Assembly: GCF_003144095.1 (NCBI RefSeq)
Contig: NZ_NSKH01000018.1
Location: forward strand, 2,599,202-2,663,201
DNA from: Streptomyces sp. ICBB 8177
GTDB lineage: Bacteria > Actinomycetota > Actinomycetes > Streptomycetales > Streptomycetaceae
Length of the DNA: 64,000 nucleotides
Reading direction: 5' to 3'
The notes under the pieces were generated by a model, which was not told the DNA's origin, made no database searches, and was given only the letters and a program-made list of their open reading frames with translations. Below, piece after piece: positions 61,033-64,000 of the stretch; position 1 is the stretch's first letter; each line of letters opens with the position of its first letter. The position numbers and the translations under genes were made by a program.

Positions 61033-62961
61033 ATGTCCGCTCCAACCGCACGCAAGGTCTCCGAGCGCGAGGCACGGCAGGTCGCCGAGGAGGCCAGGGA
61101 ACAGGACTGGCGCAAGCCCAGCTTCGCCAAGGAGCTGTTCCTCGGCCGCTTCCGGCTCGACCTGATCCACCCTCACCCCACCGGCGCCGCCGAGGACGTC
61201 CGGCGCGGCGAGGCGTTCCTGGCCAAGCTGCGCGACTTCCTGGTCGAGGAGGTCGACGGGGCCCGCATCGAACGCGAGGCGCGCATCCCCGACGAGGTGG
61301 TCGCGGGCCTGAAGCGGATCGGCGCGCTCGGCATGAAGATCGACACCAGGTACGGCGGGCTCGGCCTCACCCAGGTGTACTACAACAAGGCACTGGCGCT
61401 GGCCGGTTCGGCGAGCCCGGCGATCGGGGCGCTGCTGTCGGCGCACCAGTCGATCGGCGTACCGCAGCCGCTGAAGATGTTCGGCACCCAGGAGCAGAAG
61501 GACGCCTTCCTGCCGCGCTGTGCCACCACCGCCATCTCCGCGTTCCTGCTCACCGAGCCCGACGTGGGCTCCGACCCGGCCCGGCTGGCCACCACCGCGG
61601 TACGTGACGGCGACAGTTACGTGCTGGACGGCGTGAAGCTGTGGACGACCAACGGGGTCGTCGCCGACCTGCTGGTCGTCATGGCGCGGGTGCCGAAGTC
61701 GGAAGGGGCCAAGGGCGGCATCACGGCGTTCGTCGTCGAGGCGGACAGCCCCGGCATCACGGTCGAGAACCGCAACGCCTTCATGGGCCTGCGCGGCATC
61801 GAGAACGGCGTCACCCGCTTCCACCAGGTGCGCGTTCCGGCCGCCAACCGCGTCGGGCCCGAGGGCGCGGGCCTGAAGATCGCGCTGACCACGCTCAACA
61901 CGGGGCGCCTGTCGCTGCCCGCGATGTGCGCCGGTGCGGGCAAGTGGTGCCTGAAGATCGCCCGCGAGTGGTCGGCGGCCCGCGAGCAGTGGGGCCGTCC
62001 GATCGCCCGGCACGAGGCGGTCGGCTCCAAGATCGCGTTCATCGCGGCCACCACCTTCGCGCTGGAGGCGGTCCTGGACCTGTCCAGCCAGATGGCCGAC
62101 GAGGACCGCAACGACATCCGCATCGAGGCCGCCCTCGCCAAGCTCTACGGCAGCGAGATGGCCTGGAAGATGGCCGACGAACTGGTGCAGATCCGGGGCG
62201 GACGCGGCTTCGAGACCGCCGACTCGCTGGCGGCGCGCGGCGAGAAGCCGGTGCCCACCGAGCAGATGCTGCGCGACCTGCGCATCAACCGCATCTTCGA
62301 GGGCTCCACCGAGATCATGCACCTGCTGATCGCCCGCGAGGCCGTCGACGCCCACCTGTCGGTCGCGGGCGACCTCATCGACCCCGACAAGTCGCTCGGC
62401 GACAAGGCGCGGGCCGGAGCGAAGGCCGGCGGCTTCTACGCCCGCTGGCTGCCGAAGCTGGTCGCGGGCCCCGGCCAGGTCCCCACCTCGTACAGCGAGT
62501 TCGGGCCGCTCGCCACCCACCTGCGGTACGTCGAGCGCGGCGCGCGGCGGCTGGCGCGCTCCACGTTCTACGCGATGTCGCGCTGGCAGGGCCGGATGGA
62601 GACCAAGCAGGGCTTCCTCGGCCGGATCGTGGACATCGGCGCGGAGCTGTTCGCGATGAGCGCGGCATGCGTGCGGGCGCAGATGCTGGCGGGCGCGGGC
62701 ACCGGGGGAGCGGACGGCGTGGCCGCCCGGCAACTCGCGGACACCTTCTGCCGCCAGGCGAGGATCCGCGTCGAGGAACTGTTCGACCGGCTGTGGACCA
62801 ACACCGACACCGAGGACGGCGCGCTGGTCGAGGCGGTGATGGCGGGCCGGATGCGCTGGCTGGAGGAGGGCATCGTGGACCCGTCCGGCGAAGGGCCGTG
62901 GATCGCGGACGCCACGCCCGGCCCGGCCACCAAGCCCGACGTCCACCGCACGATCCGCTGA
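61033..62961 (+). CDS. Acyl-CoA dehydrogenase
   Basis: A 642-residue flavoenzyme of the long (VLCAD-like) acyl-CoA dehydrogenase class, first step of fatty acid beta-oxidation. The N-terminal helical domain, the FAD-binding motifs [19 protein letters not shown] and WTTNG, the ISRA-like [11 protein letters not shown] and the catalytic-Glu region [19 protein letters not shown] are present, followed by a ~200-residue helical C-terminal domain. ATG 61033 follows GAGGTGAG (61019-61026). Likely monocistronic. Confidence 0.92.
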   Translation: MSAPTARKVSEREARQVAEEAREQDWRKPSFAKELFLGRFRLDLIHPHPTGAAEDVRRGEAFLAKLRDFLVEEVDGARIEREARIPDEVVAGLKRIGALGMKIDTRYGGLGLTQVYYNKALALAGSASPAIGALLSAHQSIGVPQPLKMFGTQEQKDAFLPRCATTAISAFLLTEPDVGSDPARLATTAVRDGDSYVLDGVKLWTTNGVVADLLVVMARVPKSEGAKGGITAFVVEADSPGITVENRNAFMGLRGIENGVTRFHQVRVPAANRVGPEGAGLKIALTTLNTGRLSLPAMCAGAGKWCLKIAREWSAAREQWGRPIARHEAVGSKIAFIAATTFALEAVLDLSSQMADEDRNDIRIEAALAKLYGSEMAWKMADELVQIRGGRGFETADSLAARGEKPVPTEQMLRDLRINRIFEGSTEIMHLLIAREAVDAHLSVAGDLIDPDKSLGDKARAGAKAGGFYARWLPKLVAGPGQVPTSYSEFGPLATHLRYVERGARRLARSTFYAMSRWQGRMETKQGFLGRIVDIGAELFAMSAACVRAQMLAGAGTGGADGVAARQLADTFCRQARIRVEELFDRLWTNTDTEDGALVEAVMAGRMRWLEEGIVDPSGEGPWIADATPGPATKPDVHRTIR

Positions 62962-63021
62962 GCCGCCGCGCCCGATCCGCCGGACCGGCGGCGCCCGCGC
63001 GCTCCCCGGCGTCGCGGGCGC

Positions 63022-63052
63022 TGTCAAAGCGGCGCCGGGATGCGGCCACAAT
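63022..63052 (+). promoter_or_regulatory. Candidate leaderless promoter of dxr
   Basis: TGTCAA (63022-63027) and CACAAT (63047-63052) are 19 bp apart; the -10 box ends 6 bp before the ATG at 63059. No Shine-Dalgarno is present, in keeping with a leaderless transcript. Confidence 0.42.
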
Positions 63053-63058
63053 GGGTCC

Positions 63059-64000
63059 ATGACCGACAGCCCGACACCCCTCGCCGATCCGCACCTGCTC
63101 TACGAGCCGCCGGGCGCCGGCGGCGACGGACCCCGCGACATCGTGATCCTCGGCTCGACCGGCTCCATCGGCACCCAGGCCATCGACGTGGTGCTGCGCA
63201 ACCCCGACCGCTTCCGGGTGGTGGCGCTGTCGGCCGCGGGCGGGCGCGTCGCGCTGCTCGCCGAGCAGGCGCACCGGCTGGGGGTGCGGGCGGTGGGCGT
63301 CGCCGACGCCGCCGCGGTGCCCGCGCTGAAGGAGGCGCTCGGCGCGCTGTACGGGCGGGGCCGGGCGCTGCCGGAGATCCTGGCGGGCCCGGACGCGGCC
63401 ACCGAGCTGGCCGGCCTGGAGTGCCACAGCGTGCTCAACGGCATCACCGGCTCCATCGGCCTCGCGCCGACCCTCGCCGCCCTGACCGCGGGCCGGGTGC
63501 TGGTGCTGGCCAACAAGGAGTCGCTGATCGTCGGCGGGCCGCTGGTCAAGGCGGTCGCCAAGCCCGGCCAGATCGTGCCCGTCGACTCCGAGCACTCCGC
63601 GCTCTTCCAGGCGCTGTCCGGCGGTGCCCGGCGCGAGGTGCGCAAGCTGCTGGTCACCGCCTCCGGCGGCCCGTTCCGCGGCCGTACCCGCGCCGACCTG
63701 GCCGGCGTCACGGTGGCCGACGCGCTGGCCCACCCCACCTGGGACATGGGCCCGGTCGTCACCATCAACTCGGCGACGCTGGTCAACAAGGGCCTGGAGG
63801 TCATCGAGGCCCACCTGCTGTTCGACATCCCCTTCGACCGCATCGAGGTCGTCGTCCATCCGCAGTCCCACATCCACTCGATGGTGGAGTTCACCGACGG
63901 CTCCACGCTGGCCCAGGCGAGCCCGCCGGACATGCGGATGCCCATCGCGCTGGGCCTCGGCTGGCCGCGCCGGGTGCCGGACGCCGCGCCCGCGTTCGAC
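63059..64000 (+). CDS. dxr: 1-deoxy-D-xylulose 5-phosphate reductoisomerase (5' part)
   Basis: Second enzyme of the MEP route to isoprenoids: NADPH-dependent conversion of DXP to MEP. The 314 residues present run off the right edge. After a ~26-residue extension come the NADPH motif [11 protein letters not shown] (about 30-40), [15 protein letters not shown], the metal-binding [12 protein letters not shown] and SGGPFRG, and [13 protein letters not shown] with [15 protein letters not shown] 63059 is chosen because of the promoter before it. ispG and others would follow in Streptomyces. Confidence 0.95.
   Translation, partial: MTDSPTPLADPHLLYEPPGAGGDGPRDIVILGSTGSIGTQAIDVVLRNPDRFRVVALSAAGGRVALLAEQAHRLGVRAVGVADAAAVPALKEALGALYGRGRALPEILAGPDAATELAGLECHSVLNGITGSIGLAPTLAALTAGRVLVLANKESLIVGGPLVKAVAKPGQIVPVDSEHSALFQALSGGARREVRKLLVTASGGPFRGRTRADLAGVTVADALAHPTWDMGPVVTINSATLVNKGLEVIEAHLLFDIPFDRIEVVVHPQSHIHSMVEFTDGSTLAQASPPDMRMPIALGLGWPRRVPDAAPAFD

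Noticed and set aside
1-64000. tRNA or rRNA genes, insertion sequences, prophage or biosynthetic gene cluster
   Set aside because: No tRNA-like cloverleaf, transposase, integrase, attachment site, PKS or NRPS gene was seen; gene order looks like conserved core chromosome.

Overview
The window is a very GC-rich stretch of actinobacterial chromosome, almost certainly from Streptomyces or a close relative such as Kitasatospora or Streptacidiphilus. The evidence is the strong G/C third-position bias, many GTG starts, several promoters that sit right at a start codon (leaderless type), whiG, four tandem type I signal peptidases, and a gene order from ffh to dxr that I recall as that of Streptomyces coelicolor (roughly SCO5586 to SCO5694; from memory, not searched). 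No rRNA or tRNA gene, prophage, transposase or secondary-metabolite cluster was seen.

Layout. 1-6.2 kb: 3' end of ffh, a GNAT acetyltransferase, an FtsH-type protease, a methyltransferase divergent from an archaeal/eukaryotic-type proS, and a zincin-like protein. 6.4-9.2 kb: rpsP-KH protein-rimM-trmD-rplS. 9.3-14.2 kb: four signal peptidases, a Nudix hydrolase and a DUF2469 protein. 14.3-19.3 kb: yraN-comM(yifB)-dprA, then whiG and a TetR regulator. 19.3-26.4 kb: an M23 peptidase divergent from rpsB-tsf-pyrH-frr-cdsA-rlmN. 26.4-29.4 kb: a TPP riboswitch and an ykoEDC-type ECF transporter for thiamine or its precursor. 29.4-31.3 kb: a two-gene ABC exporter-like unit.

From 31.4 to 60.8 kb most genes fit uptake and oxidation of polyamines or related amines: a class III aminotransferase with an Lrp regulator, an aminobutyraldehyde-type dehydrogenase, a PucR regulator divergent from a second aldehyde dehydrogenase that heads a potDABC operon, an FAD amine oxidase, methylmalonate-semialdehyde dehydrogenase, GABA aminotransferase, a second PucR regulator and a further aldehyde dehydrogenase. 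Inferred flow: Pot import of putrescine/spermidine, oxidation or transamination to an aldehyde, oxidation to GABA, then GabT and a semialdehyde dehydrogenase to succinate. Interspersed are a probable aminodeoxyfutalosine deaminase (menaquinone), a secreted S53 peptidase with a TrmB regulator, a PAP2 phosphatase, and a VirD4-like membrane ATPase. The window ends with an acyl-CoA dehydrogenase and the 5' part of dxr.

The most unusual observations are: CRISPR-repeat-like palindromes without cas genes in two intergenic regions, one of them a repeat-spacer-repeat unit whose 33-bp spacer resembles the 3' end of the adjacent mmsA gene; three perfect DnaA boxes in separate intergenic regions; a hairpin that covers the ribosome binding site of yraN; a sequence motif shared by the two divergent aldehyde-dehydrogenase control regions; and an archaeal/eukaryotic-type prolyl-tRNA synthetase in an otherwise core locus.
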